Assembly (NCBI GenBank): GCA_017983695.1
Contig: JAGOAX010000003.1
Span: 124,001-188,000, forward strand
Origin: Ferruginibacter sp.
GTDB taxonomy: Bacteria; Bacteroidota; Bacteroidia; Chitinophagales; Chitinophagaceae
Reading direction: 5' to 3'
Length of the DNA: 64,000 bases
Shown piece by piece: positions 44,729 through 54,036 of the stretch; the first letter of the stretch is position 1; every line of letters begins with the position of its first letter. The notes below the pieces were generated by a model that was not told where the DNA came from, ran no database searches, and saw nothing but the letters and a program-made list of their open reading frames with translations. The position numbers and the translations under genes were made by a program.

Positions 44729-46456
44729 ATGCCGGATACTGCACAAATAAATATTAACTCAAAAGGAAAAGAGGCCAATACTTACGATGCTATCGTAATT
44801 GGTAGTGGTATAAGTGGAGGCTGGGCTGCAAAAGAATTATGCGAAAAAGGGTTGAAGACATTGGTATTAGAGCGTGGCAGAAATGTTGAACACATCAAAG
44901 ATTATCTAACGGCCAATTTATCAAGATGGGAGTTACCACACCGTGGCCAAATAACCAACGAAACAAAAACTAACAATCCTTTAGTAAGTAAAGCGGCTGG
45001 TTACGGAGAAGATACACAGCATTTTTTTGTTAAGGATGCTGATCATCCTTATATACAAGAAAAACCATTTGATTGGATACGTGGTTACCAGGTGGGGGGC
45101 AAATCATTAACCTGGGGCAGGGCCTGTGCAAGATGGAGTGAGTATGATTTCACTGCTCCAAAACGTTATGGTTATGGCGAATCATTCCCTGTTGCATACA
45201 ACGATATAAAAAATTGGTATAGTCATGTAGAAAAATTTATTGGTGTATGTGGTAATTATGATGGTATTCCTTCTATGCCCGATGGTGAATTTTTAACGGC
45301 TTACGAATTAAATGCTGTTGAACAGCATATGCAACATGTTATCAAAGAAAAATTCAATCGTCATTATGTTTCCGGCAGGTGGGCACATATTACCGATCCC
45401 AAACAAATTCATATCGACCAGGGGCGTACCCAATGTATGAACAGGAATTTGTGTATGAGAGGTTGTCCGCTGGGAGGGTATTTCAGTTCGGTAAGCAGCA
45501 CATTGCCATGGGCAAAAAAAACTGGTAATCTTACTGTAAGGCCACACTCAGTTGTTCATTCCATCATATACGATGAAAAAAAGCAGAAAGCCATTGGCGT
45601 AAAAGTTATTGATGCCAATACAAAACAGGAAATGGATTTTTTTGCCAAAATAATTTTTGTAAATGCATCCGCTTTAAATACCAATTTAATTTTACTCAAC
45701 TCCATATCAAAACGTTTTCCCAATGGATTGGGTAATGACAATGGTTTACTGGGAAAATACATTTGCTTTCACAATTACCGCGGCAGCATGTATGGAAATA
45801 TGGAAGGTTTTACAGATAAGTATTACAAAGTTTCCAAACCTGCAGAATGCATCGTTGCCAATTTCCGTAACGTACAAAAAAGGGACACTGATTTTTATGG
45901 CGGTTATGTAATTTATTCCGGTGCCAGCAGGGAAATATTAAGCGAAAGAAATATTCCCGAATCATTTGGCGCAGCATATAAAGAAGCGATTAGCGAACCC
46001 GGCATTTGGGGTGTGTACATGTATATGCAGGGCGAAACTATTGCAAAAGAAACTAATCATGTAAGGCTTAGTAAAACCGAAAAAGATCAGTGGGGTATTC
46101 CCTTGCTGGTTACTTCAGTGGGGTATGATGATAACGATGATAAGATGGTAAAAGATTTTTTAGAGCAGGGTAAAGCTATGATGGAAGCCGCAGGTGTAAA
46201 AGATATCAGCACTAACGATAGCAAACAAGCGCCGGGATTAGACATTCATGAAATGGGCGGTGTAAGAATGGGCAGTGATGCAAAAACATCTTTATTAAAT
46301 GAACATAATCAATTGCATCATTGCAAAAATATTTTTGTAACCGATGGCGCTTGTATGACCAGTACTGGTAGTCAAAGTCCGTCAATTTTATACATGGCAT
46401 TTACAGCAAGGGCAGTGGCTCATGCTATTGAAGAAATGAAAAAAGGAAATTTATAA
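44729..46456 (+). CDS. GMC-family FAD oxidoreductase
   Basis: The 575-residue flavoenzyme has an N-terminal Rossmann motif (VIGSGISGGWAAKEL), a GGKSLTWGRA FAD-contact segment, a CMNRNLCMRGC cysteine cluster, and the C-terminal GMC signature region with HEMGGVRMG and SQSPSILYMAF. There is no signal peptide or Tat motif, so it is probably cytoplasmic. Relatives oxidise sugars, including to 3-keto-glycosides. The usual small subunit (gluconate 2-dehydrogenase subunit 3 type) is not in this window. It may act on imported glucose or sophorose-like units. Confidence 0.85.
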   Translation: MPDTAQININSKGKEANTYDAIVIGSGISGGWAAKELCEKGLKTLVLERGRNVEHIKDYLTANLSRWELPHRGQITNETKTNNPLVSKAAGYGEDTQHFFVKDADHPYIQEKPFDWIRGYQVGGKSLTWGRACARWSEYDFTAPKRYGYGESFPVAYNDIKNWYSHVEKFIGVCGNYDGIPSMPDGEFLTAYELNAVEQHMQHVIKEKFNRHYVSGRWAHITDPKQIHIDQGRTQCMNRNLCMRGCPLGGYFSSVSSTLPWAKKTGNLTVRPHSVVHSIIYDEKKQKAIGVKVIDANTKQEMDFFAKIIFVNASALNTNLILLNSISKRFPNGLGNDNGLLGKYICFHNYRGSMYGNMEGFTDKYYKVSKPAECIVANFRNVQKRDTDFYGGYVIYSGASREILSERNIPESFGAAYKEAISEPGIWGVYMYMQGETIAKETNHVRLSKTEKDQWGIPLLVTSVGYDDNDDKMVKDFLEQGKAMMEAAGVKDISTNDSKQAPGLDIHEMGGVRMGSDAKTSLLNEHNQLHHCKNIFVTDGACMTSTGSQSPSILYMAFTARAVAHAIEEMKKGNL

Positions 46457-46466
46457 AATAAGCAAA

Positions 46467-48341
46467 ATGAAAAAAATATTTTTGAGACCAGCATTTGTAC
46501 ACCGATGGAACACTCTGGCAAATAGGATTTTGTTAATTTTTCTTTTATCGAAAAGAAAAATTAATCTCCGTTCAACTACATTACTACTATTTAGCTTTTA
46601 TTGTAGCGTAGAATTTTCTCATGCACAGCAAAAAACTTATTGCAATCCTGTAAATGTTGACTATGGTTTTACACCACACCCCAGCTTTACCGAATGGGGT
46701 AAACATAGGGCTACCGCAGATCCTGTTATCGTAAATTACAAAGGCGATTTTTATTTATTCAGTACCAATCAATGGGGTTACTGGGTAAGCAGCGATATGC
46801 TGAACTGGAAATTTATTGAACGAAGATTTTTGCGCCCCTGGAATGATACCAAAGATGAATTGTGTGCACCTGCCGTGGGTATCATTGGCGACACCATGGT
46901 GGTGTTTGGCAGTACTTACACCAAAACATTTACACTATGGGGCAGTACCGATCCTAAAGGCAACAACTGGTTTCCGTTAGTAGATTCATTAGAAATTGGG
47001 GGCTGGGATCCTGCATTTTTTACTGATGATGATGGCAAATTTTATATGTACAATGGCAGCAGTAATAATTACCCGGTGTATGGTGTGGAGCTGGATAGAA
47101 AAACTTTTAAACCCATTGGTACCCGGGTGCCCATGTATATTTTAGAAGACTGGCGCTACGGCTGGCAGCGCTTTGGCGAAAATATGGATAACACTTTTTT
47201 GGATCCTTTTATTGAAGGCGCCTGGATGACCAAACACAACAACAAATATTATTTTCAGTATGGTGCACCTGGTACAGAATTTAGCGGCTATGCAGATGGG
47301 GTAGTAAGGGCAAGTAAACCATTGTTTGATGGCGTGCAAACTTTTCCGCAATCAGATCCTTTCAGTATTAAGGCCGGTGGTTTTTCAAGAGGTGCAGGTC
47401 ATGGTGCCACCTTCCAGGATAATAACAATAATTACTGGCATGTATCTACCAGCATCATTTGCGTAAAAAATACCTGGGAAAGACGGATGGGGATATGGCC
47501 TGCCGGTTTTGATAAAGATGATATCATGTATTGTAATACTGCTTTTGGGGATTATCCGCAAAAAGCTCCTTATGCATCAAATGCAGTAAAAGGCATCAAC
47601 AGTGGAATGCCAAACGAACATGGTAATTTTACAGGATGGATGCTGTTGAATTATAAAAAGCCGGTAACAGTATCTTCAACACTGGGCAGCTTTTATGCAA
47701 ATAATGTTAATGATGAAAGTATAAAAACTTACTGGAGTGCAGCAACAGCTAACAAGGGCGAATGGATACAAACCGATTTGGGCAATATCTCAACTGTAAA
47801 TGCCATTCAAATAAATTATGCCGACCAGGATGCTGATTTCATTGGTAAGCAAACCAATATTTATCATCAATACAAATTGTATTATTCCATTGATGGAAAA
47901 AAATGGACTGTATTAATTGATAAAAGCAATAACAAAACCGACGTGCCGCATGATTATGTGGAACTGGAAAAGCCTATACTGGCAAAATACGTCCGGTTAG
48001 AGAATATACATGTGGCAGCAGGTAAATTTGCCATTAGTGGTTTAAGGATTTTTGGTAATGGCGGGGGTACAAAACCGGATGCAGTAAAAAACCTGATCGT
48101 GTTAAGAACAGAAAAAGATAAACGCAGCGCTTACATTAAATGGAGCCCGGTTGATAATGCATTTGCATATAATTTATATTACGGTACTGCGCCGGATAAA
48201 TTATACAGTTGTATTATGATACATGATGTAAATGAATACTGGTTTAAAGCCATGGATCTAAAAAAAACTTACTATTTCTCTATAGAAGCAATAAACGAGA
48301 ATGGCGTTTCAGAAAAATATAAAACCATGAAAGTTGAATAA
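46467..48341 (+). CDS. GH43-like protein with F5/8 type C and Fn3-like domains, secreted
   Basis: The 624-residue protein has an unusually long N-terminal export segment (hydrophobic at about 20-29 and 38-50, ending SHAQQ). A five-bladed propeller of the GH43 clan follows (TADPVIVNYKGDFYLFSTN with the putative base Asp, then GGWDPAFFTDDDGKFYMY and LDPFIEGAWM). A discoidin/F5-8C module lies at about residues 400-535 and a fibronectin III-like end after that. The specificity is not clear, and the family covers arabinosidases, xylosidases and galactosidases. It could remove side chains. Confidence 0.8.
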   Translation: MKKIFLRPAFVHRWNTLANRILLIFLLSKRKINLRSTTLLLFSFYCSVEFSHAQQKTYCNPVNVDYGFTPHPSFTEWGKHRATADPVIVNYKGDFYLFSTNQWGYWVSSDMLNWKFIERRFLRPWNDTKDELCAPAVGIIGDTMVVFGSTYTKTFTLWGSTDPKGNNWFPLVDSLEIGGWDPAFFTDDDGKFYMYNGSSNNYPVYGVELDRKTFKPIGTRVPMYILEDWRYGWQRFGENMDNTFLDPFIEGAWMTKHNNKYYFQYGAPGTEFSGYADGVVRASKPLFDGVQTFPQSDPFSIKAGGFSRGAGHGATFQDNNNNYWHVSTSIICVKNTWERRMGIWPAGFDKDDIMYCNTAFGDYPQKAPYASNAVKGINSGMPNEHGNFTGWMLLNYKKPVTVSSTLGSFYANNVNDESIKTYWSAATANKGEWIQTDLGNISTVNAIQINYADQDADFIGKQTNIYHQYKLYYSIDGKKWTVLIDKSNNKTDVPHDYVELEKPILAKYVRLENIHVAAGKFAISGLRIFGNGGGTKPDAVKNLIVLRTEKDKRSAYIKWSPVDNAFAYNLYYGTAPDKLYSCIMIHDVNEYWFKAMDLKKTYYFSIEAINENGVSEKYKTMKVE

Positions 48342-48342
48342 G

Positions 48343-48996
48343 ATGAAAAAAATAACCCAGCTTACCTTCTTGATAATGCTGCTGAGCAGTGCAGTTTTGG
48401 CACAGCCATTTATAAACGATATCCGGGCTTTTAAAAAGCAGGATTCCATTTCCTTCCCGCCAAAAGATGCAATACTTTTTGTAGGCAGCTCTTCTTTTAC
48501 CAAATGGAAAGATGTACAAAATTATTTCCCTGGTTATACCATTATCAATCGTGGGTTTGGCGGTTCGGTTTTAAATGATGTTATCCGTTACGAGAAGGAT
48601 ATTATCTTTCCTTATCAGCCAAAACAAATTGTGATCTATTGCGGAGAGAATGATGTGGCCTCTTCTGATACAGTGTCTGCTGAGATTGTATTGGAAAGGT
48701 TTAAAAAATTATTCACTGATATCAGGAGAGAATTACCCAATACTACTATCACTTTCATTTCTTTTAAACCCAGCCCATCAAGATGGAAGATGAAGGATAG
48801 GATGATAGCCTCCAATAAACTCATTAAAAAGTATTTAAATAAAAAAAAGAAGACCAGCTTCGTCAGCGTATGGAACAGTATGCTTGACGCAGATGGGCAG
48901 CCCATCGCTGATATTTTTATAGAAGACCGGTTACACATGAATGCAAAAGGTTATGCCATCTGGCAAAAAATAATTGAACCATATTTAAAGAAATAA
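48343..48996 (+). CDS. SGNH/GDSL hydrolase, secreted
   Basis: The 217-residue esterase-like protein has a signal peptide (ending SSAVLAQ). SGNH blocks are seen: FVGSSSFTKW (nucleophile Ser in the first block), NRGFGGSVLND, YCGENDVASSD, and the catalytic Asp and His in EDRLHMNAKGY. Such enzymes remove acyl groups from polysaccharides. In this operon it could deacylate the glucan substrate (for example acetyl or succinyl groups), but this is inference. ATG 48343 is just after the previous stop. Confidence 0.87.
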   Translation: MKKITQLTFLIMLLSSAVLAQPFINDIRAFKKQDSISFPPKDAILFVGSSSFTKWKDVQNYFPGYTIINRGFGGSVLNDVIRYEKDIIFPYQPKQIVIYCGENDVASSDTVSAEIVLERFKKLFTDIRRELPNTTITFISFKPSPSRWKMKDRMIASNKLIKKYLNKKKKTSFVSVWNSMLDADGQPIADIFIEDRLHMNAKGYAIWQKIIEPYLKK

Positions 48997-49008
48997 AACG
49001 ATTCTTAC

Positions 49009-51288
49009 ATGAAACAGTTACTTACAGGATTAGTATTGATGATCGCAATTAATGCAGGAGCTCAAAGTTCAACAAATGCAAAAATGAAAACCTTCATTGA
49101 TGCACTGATGAAAAAAATGACGCTGGATGAAAAGATAGGACAGTTAAATTTACCTGGCTCAGGAGACATTGTTACCGGGCAGGCTTCCAATTCTGATATT
49201 GGAAAAAAAATAAAGGAAGGTAAAGTTGGAGGACTGTTTAATATTAAATCTGTAGAAAAAATACGTGCAGTACAAAAAGTTGCGGTGGAAGAAACCCGTT
49301 TAAAAATACCGATGCTATTTGGTATGGATGTGATACATGGTTACGAAACGGTATTTCCCATTCCACTGGCATTAAGTTGCAATTGGGATATGAATGCTAT
49401 AAAACGTACCGCACAAATTGCAGCACAGGAAGCCTGTGCCGATGGCATTAACTGGACCTTTTCTCCAATGGTGGATATTGCACGTGACCCACGGTGGGGA
49501 AGAATTGCTGAAGGTAGTGGCGAAGATGTGTACCTGGGAAGCCAGATTGCAAAAGCAATGGTGCAGGGCTACCAGGGCAATGATTTAAGTAAGAACAATA
49601 CCATTATGAGTTGTGTAAAACATTATGCCATGTATGGTGCAGCAGAAGCAGGAAGGGATTACAACACTACAGATATGAGCCGGGTAAGAATGTATAATGA
49701 ATACCTGCCGCCATACAAAGCTGCAGTAGATGCCGGAGCAGGAACTGTGATGGCTTCTTTTAATGAGGTTGATGGTATTCCTGCAACGGGCAGTAAATTT
49801 TTAATGACAGATGTGTTGCGTAAGCAATGGGGCTTTAAAGGTTTTGTGGTAACAGATTATACAGGTATAAATGAAATGATCGATCATGGTATGGGTGACC
49901 TGCCAAAAGTTTCGGCGCTTGCAATGAATGCTGGCATTGATATGGATATGGTTGGCGAAGGATTTTTACTGACGCTGAAAAAATCTTTAGCAGAGGGAAA
50001 AGTAAAACTACAGGATATTGATGCGGCATGCAGAAGAATACTGGAAGCGAAATATAAATTAGGTTTGTTTGAGGATCCTTACCGCTATTGCGATGCCAAC
50101 AGGGCGAAGACAGAAATATTTACTGCAGCCAACAGGGCAGCAGCAAGAAAAATTGCAGCCGATTGTTTTGTGCTGTTAAAAAATCAAAACAATATTTTGC
50201 CATTAAAAAAATCCGGCACTATTGCCCTGGTTGGCCCAATGGCAGATAATAAAGAAAATATGCCTGGTACCTGGAGTGTGGCTGCAAATTTTTCAAAAGC
50301 AACATCCGTATTAACAGGGTTAAAAGAAGTAGTGGGAGATAAGGCTAAAATTATATACGCCAAAGGTTCTAACCTTGATTATGATGCAGCATTCGAAGAA
50401 AGAGCCGGCATGTTTGGTAAATCTTTAGGCAGAGATAAAAGGTCTGCAGCTGAAATTATCCAGGAAGCAGTAAATATTGCTAACCAGTCGGATGTTGTTG
50501 TTACAGCCTTAGGTGAATCTGCAGAGATGAGTGGAGAAAGTAGCAGTCGCAGTAATATAGAAATTCCTGAAGCACAAAAAGATCTGTTAAAAGCATTATT
50601 AAAAACCGGTAAACCGGTAGTGTTGCTTTTATTTACAGGAAGGCCACTGGCATTAAAATGGGAAAATGAAAATGTACCTGCTATTTTAAATGTTTGGTTT
50701 GGCGGCAGCGAAGCCGGATCTGCAATAGCCGATGTATTATTTGGTGATGTAAATCCTTCTGGCAAATTAAGTACTACATTTCCACAAAATGTTGGACAGG
50801 TGCCTATTTATTATAATCATAAAAATACCGGCCGCCCATTAGAGCAGGGTAAATGGTTTTCTAAATTCAGAAGTAATTATTTGGATGTAAGTAACGAGCC
50901 GGTTTATCCTTTTGGTTTTGGCCTCGGCTATAGTAATTTTTCATACAGTGATATTAAAATGAGTACTGCATCCTTAAAAGGTAATCAAACATTAACAGCA
51001 AGTATTACTGTTACCAACAATGGTAGTTACAATGGTAAAGAAACAGTGCAACTCTACATTCGTGATGTTGTGGGTAGTACTACAAGACCGGTAAAAGAAT
51101 TAAAAGGCTTTCAGAAAATAGAATTGAAAGCAGGAGAATCAAAAACTGTTTCATTTAATATAACAACTAATGATCTTAAGTTTTACAACTATGATTTAAA
51201 GTATGATTGGGAGCCGGGAGATTTTCAGATCATGATAGGGGGTAATTCAAGAGATGTAAAAATGCAGTCAGTAAACTGGAATAAATAA
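49009..51288 (+). CDS. GH3 beta-glucosidase, secreted
   Basis: The 759-residue enzyme has a signal peptide (ending NAGAQ). Its GH3 layout is an N-terminal TIM barrel with nucleophile Asp283 in FVVTDYTG, an alpha/beta sandwich domain with the likely acid/base Glu in ESAEMSGESSSR, and a C-terminal fibronectin III-like domain (about 670-755). It is of BglX type and normal length. It should release glucose from the oligosaccharides made by the GH144 and GH30 enzymes in the periplasm. It is the last gene before the strong terminator. Confidence 0.94.
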   Translation: MKQLLTGLVLMIAINAGAQSSTNAKMKTFIDALMKKMTLDEKIGQLNLPGSGDIVTGQASNSDIGKKIKEGKVGGLFNIKSVEKIRAVQKVAVEETRLKIPMLFGMDVIHGYETVFPIPLALSCNWDMNAIKRTAQIAAQEACADGINWTFSPMVDIARDPRWGRIAEGSGEDVYLGSQIAKAMVQGYQGNDLSKNNTIMSCVKHYAMYGAAEAGRDYNTTDMSRVRMYNEYLPPYKAAVDAGAGTVMASFNEVDGIPATGSKFLMTDVLRKQWGFKGFVVTDYTGINEMIDHGMGDLPKVSALAMNAGIDMDMVGEGFLLTLKKSLAEGKVKLQDIDAACRRILEAKYKLGLFEDPYRYCDANRAKTEIFTAANRAAARKIAADCFVLLKNQNNILPLKKSGTIALVGPMADNKENMPGTWSVAANFSKATSVLTGLKEVVGDKAKIIYAKGSNLDYDAAFEERAGMFGKSLGRDKRSAAEIIQEAVNIANQSDVVVTALGESAEMSGESSSRSNIEIPEAQKDLLKALLKTGKPVVLLLFTGRPLALKWENENVPAILNVWFGGSEAGSAIADVLFGDVNPSGKLSTTFPQNVGQVPIYYNHKNTGRPLEQGKWFSKFRSNYLDVSNEPVYPFGFGLGYSNFSYSDIKMSTASLKGNQTLTASITVTNNGSYNGKETVQLYIRDVVGSTTRPVKELKGFQKIELKAGESKTVSFNITTNDLKFYNYDLKYDWEPGDFQIMIGGNSRDVKMQSVNWNK

Positions 51289-51308
51289 GTAATTGATTTC
51301 TTCTGATT

Positions 51309-51343
51309 AAAAAAAGCAGGGGCAAATACCCCTGCTTTTTTTG
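51309..51343 (+). terminator. Strong terminator closing the polysaccharide locus
   Basis: AAAAAGCAGGGG and CCCCTGCTTTTT form a 12-bp perfect stem around CAAATA, followed by more Ts. It is the first of three hairpins in the 354-bp gene-free stretch 51289-51642. Confidence 0.9.
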
Positions 51344-51371
51344 TATAATGATGTATCCACTATATTTATTG

Positions 51372-51409
51372 TTTGCCTTAAAGGCAAAAGCAGCCTGAAG
51401 GCTGCTTTT
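51372..51409 (+). terminator. Second hairpin pair after the locus
   Basis: TTTGCCT-TAA-AGGCAAA (51372-51388) overlaps AAAAGCAGCC-TGAA-GGCTGCTTTT (51386-51409). The second is a 10-bp stem with T-rich 3' arm, likely a back-up or reverse-strand terminator. Confidence 0.6.
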
Positions 51410-51502
51410 GTATCGAAAAATCCCGCTGTTAAAAACCACTATATCCCTGTACTTTTATATGATTATATATTTACCAACTCACTGTAAAAGAACAACAAGA
51501 GC

Positions 51503-51530
51503 ATTAAAGAGACATTAAAATGAGATTAAA
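51503..51530 (+). promoter_or_regulatory. Three ATTAAA boxes with 11-bp phasing before the response regulator gene
   Basis: ATTAAA occurs at 51503, 51514 and 51525, each 11 bp after the last, that is on one face of the helix. OmpR/PhoB-type regulators bind such phased direct repeats. The boxes lie 113 bp before the response regulator start, consistent with autoregulation. The same hexamer in reverse orientation is phased likewise at 53728-53755. Confidence 0.5.
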
Positions 51531-51642
51531 ATATCCCCAAAAACAACATAAGGATATTGCTTTCTATTATTTTTACAGGTATATCAATAATTAGTAATCC
51601 AGTAGAGCTGGTATTGATACGGATGCTTTATAAGAGGTAACT

Positions 51643-52332
51643 ATGGAAGAAATAAAAATATTAATTATTGAGGATGAAAAAAAAATTGCTGACACCCTTG
51701 CCAAAGGGCTGAAGGAATTGGACTTTCATGTGGAAACTGCTTATGACGGAAAGATAGGCTTACGTTTCTTTGAATCGGGTAGTTTTGATTTAATAATTAC
51801 AGATATTAATTTGCCAGGCATAAATGGGTATGATTTGTGTAAAAGCATAAGAAACCGCAATCAGCATATACCTGTTATTATGCTTACTGCTTTTGGAGCA
51901 ATGGATGATAAGATAGAAGGTTTTGATGCAGGTGCAGATGATTATTTAGTAAAGCCATTTGAGTTTAAAGAATTGCTGGTAAGGATACGGGCATTATTAA
52001 AACGCACTATGAACCAGCAATTACCGGCAGGTAATATTTTAAAAGTGGCCGGCCTTGAATTAAATGTGGATAGTAAAGAAGTAACCCGTAATGGGATGTT
52101 GATTAATCTTACAGCAAAAGAGTTTCAATTGCTGGAGTATTTTATGCGGAATAGAAACCGGGTAATTTCGAGGGCAGATATTGCTGAAAAGGTATGGGAC
52201 CTGGATTTTGATACCAAAACAAATGTAATTGATGTGTATGTAAATTTTCTGCGAAAAAAAATTGATAAGGATTTTGATCCAAAATTAATACATACACAAG
52301 TAGGCATGGGATATATAATGAAAGAGAAATAA
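51643..52332 (+). CDS. OmpR/PhoB-family response regulator
   Basis: The 229-residue protein has an N-terminal receiver domain (acidic pair Glu10/Asp11, phospho-acceptor Asp54 in ITDINLPG, and Lys in YLVKPFE) and a C-terminal winged helix (about residues 130-228, KEFQLLEYFMRNRNRVISR and NVIDVYVNFLRKKID). The histidine kinase gene follows after 4 bp. Likely targets are its own gene and the downstream osmolyte and ion genes, judged from the phased boxes. Confidence 0.95.
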   Translation: MEEIKILIIEDEKKIADTLAKGLKELDFHVETAYDGKIGLRFFESGSFDLIITDINLPGINGYDLCKSIRNRNQHIPVIMLTAFGAMDDKIEGFDAGADDYLVKPFEFKELLVRIRALLKRTMNQQLPAGNILKVAGLELNVDSKEVTRNGMLINLTAKEFQLLEYFMRNRNRVISRADIAEKVWDLDFDTKTNVIDVYVNFLRKKIDKDFDPKLIHTQVGMGYIMKEK

Positions 52333-52336
52333 CAGT

Positions 52337-53722
52337 ATGAGTATAAGATTTAAAATAGCATTGTTATTTGCTTTATTGGTTACCCTTATTCTTACAATAG
52401 TAAGCGTATCTGTTTATTTTTTTAGTGTACAGGAGAGAACCAATGCATTTAAAAACAGGCTGAGAAACAGAGCATATAGCACGGCAAAGATTTATACAGA
52501 TATAACAGATACCAATTATAATGTATTGCGCAGAATGGATTTTGCTGCTGTAAGTTCGCTGTACAATAAGAGTATTACCATTACCGGCTATAATAATAAC
52601 CTGTATGAATATTGCTATACAGATAGTGCCGGTGATTCCTTACTACTGTCAAAAAATATTATAGATCAGGCTAAAATTCATAAGGAGTATTACTTTACTT
52701 ACAACAGCAAAAAAGCAATAGTTATACAGCATATTGACGATGGCTCTAATTTTATAGTGGCTGTGGCTGCATCAGATATTGATGGACAGGAATACTTACA
52801 GCAATTAAAAAAGATATTAGTTATTGCACTTTTACTGGCCGTTTTACTTTCCTACATTGTGGGTTTGATTTTTGCGAAGAACCTTATCAATCCTATTAAA
52901 AGAATTACCAGCGAAGTAAACCAGATTACTTCTAATAATATTGCCCGCCGAATTGAGATCAACGATAAAAAAGATGAACTTACCAAACTGGCGGAAACAT
53001 TTAATAATCTGCTGGATCGTTTGCAGGATTCCTTTTTCATTCAGCGCAGGTTTATTTCCAATGCTTCTCATGAATTATCAACACCCTTAACTTCAATATC
53101 AAGCCAGCTTGAAGTATCGTTGCAAAAAAACAGAACTACTGAAGAATATAAAGAGGTAATGCACAGCATTTATGAAGATGTAAAAGACCTGCAGCAACTT
53201 ACCCGCAGTTTACTGGATATTGCTAAAACGGGATCAGAGGGAAGTATTGACCTGGAAGAAGTGAGGCTGGATGAAGTATTATTTAAAGTGGTAGCTGATA
53301 TTAAAAAACAAAACCAACAATTTAAGGTAGTGCTTAATTTGGATACCTTTCCCGAAAATGAAAAATTGCTTACCGTGTTTGGTAATACTAACCTTTTGTA
53401 TATCTCACTAAAAAATATTATCGAGAACGGGTGTAAATACTCTAACAATTTTCAATCAACCATTAGTACAGTTTTTGATGAAAAGTATGTTGAGATACAG
53501 GTAGCCAATAATGGAGACGTAATTGCAGAGGCCGATATACAAAATATATTTCAACCCTTTTTTCGTACAGATAGTGCCCAGCAAAAACCGGGCTTTGGTT
53601 TAGGACTTACTTTAACAAAAAGAATTTTAGCATTGCACAAAGGTAGTATCAGTGTTGAGTCTGGTGTCAATACCGGTACAGTATTTACACTCCGGCTGCC
53701 CAATATATTATTTTCTGTTTAG
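52337..53722 (+). CDS. Sensor histidine kinase
   Basis: The 461-residue inner-membrane kinase has transmembrane helix 1 at about residues 8-30 and a periplasmic sensor loop of about 125 residues with no recognisable ligand domain. Helix 2 (about 157-177), a HAMP domain, HisKA with His245 in NASHELSTPL, and the ATPase domain follow (N box NIIENGCKYS, G box GFGLGLTLTKRI). It pairs with the response regulator just upstream. The signal is unknown, and osmotic or ionic stress is suggested by the neighbours. Confidence 0.93.
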   Translation: MSIRFKIALLFALLVTLILTIVSVSVYFFSVQERTNAFKNRLRNRAYSTAKIYTDITDTNYNVLRRMDFAAVSSLYNKSITITGYNNNLYEYCYTDSAGDSLLLSKNIIDQAKIHKEYYFTYNSKKAIVIQHIDDGSNFIVAVAASDIDGQEYLQQLKKILVIALLLAVLLSYIVGLIFAKNLINPIKRITSEVNQITSNNIARRIEINDKKDELTKLAETFNNLLDRLQDSFFIQRRFISNASHELSTPLTSISSQLEVSLQKNRTTEEYKEVMHSIYEDVKDLQQLTRSLLDIAKTGSEGSIDLEEVRLDEVLFKVVADIKKQNQQFKVVLNLDTFPENEKLLTVFGNTNLLYISLKNIIENGCKYSNNFQSTISTVFDEKYVEIQVANNGDVIAEADIQNIFQPFFRTDSAQQKPGFGLGLTLTKRILALHKGSISVESGVNTGTVFTLRLPNILFSV

Positions 53723-53727
53723 TATAT

Positions 53728-53755
53728 TTTAACGGTGTTTTAATCCTGCTTTAAT
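53728..53755 (-). promoter_or_regulatory. Three TTTAAY boxes with 11-bp phasing before the small membrane protein gene
   Basis: TTTAAC (53728), TTTAAT (53739) and TTTAAT (53750) are exactly 11 bp apart, with another TTTAAT at 53770. They are the reverse complement of the ATTAAA boxes at 51503-51530. They lie right after the kinase stop and 36 bp before the next start, so they may make the downstream operon a target of the response regulator. Confidence 0.5.
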
Positions 53756-53790
53756 CTACATGGTTCATCTTTAATGAAATTATTCATCAG

Positions 53791-54036
53791 ATGAATAAAA
53801 CATTTATTTTATCAACGGCATTTCTGTTACTGCTGCTCTTTGCTGGGCTGATAATTTTTACAATTGCACGCAATAAAAAGCTCACTAAAGAAAAGGAAAT
53901 ATTGATTCTTAAGAATGATTCGTTGCATGTGTTGCAGTTAAAAACAAAAAATGAACTTGCATTGTCAAGGTATCGTTTTGACAGTATGATTCAAAAAAAA
54001 TATAAATCTACTAACACTTTAAAAAAACGAATATGA
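53791..54036 (+). CDS. Small single-pass membrane protein
   Basis: The 81-residue protein has one transmembrane helix (about residues 5-25) and a charged, probably helical cytoplasmic tail rich in Lys and Leu (KEKEILILKNDSLHVLQLK). I recognise no family. It overlaps the glycosyltransferase gene by four bases (ATGA), so the two are translationally coupled and likely work together, for instance by anchoring. Confidence 0.6.
   Translation: MNKTFILSTAFLLLLLFAGLIIFTIARNKKLTKEKEILILKNDSLHVLQLKTKNELALSRYRFDSMIQKKYKSTNTLKKRI

Noticed and set aside
51372-51409. Small RNA gene between the glycan locus and the regulator
   Set aside because: The hairpins look like terminators. No promoter of the local consensus precedes them.
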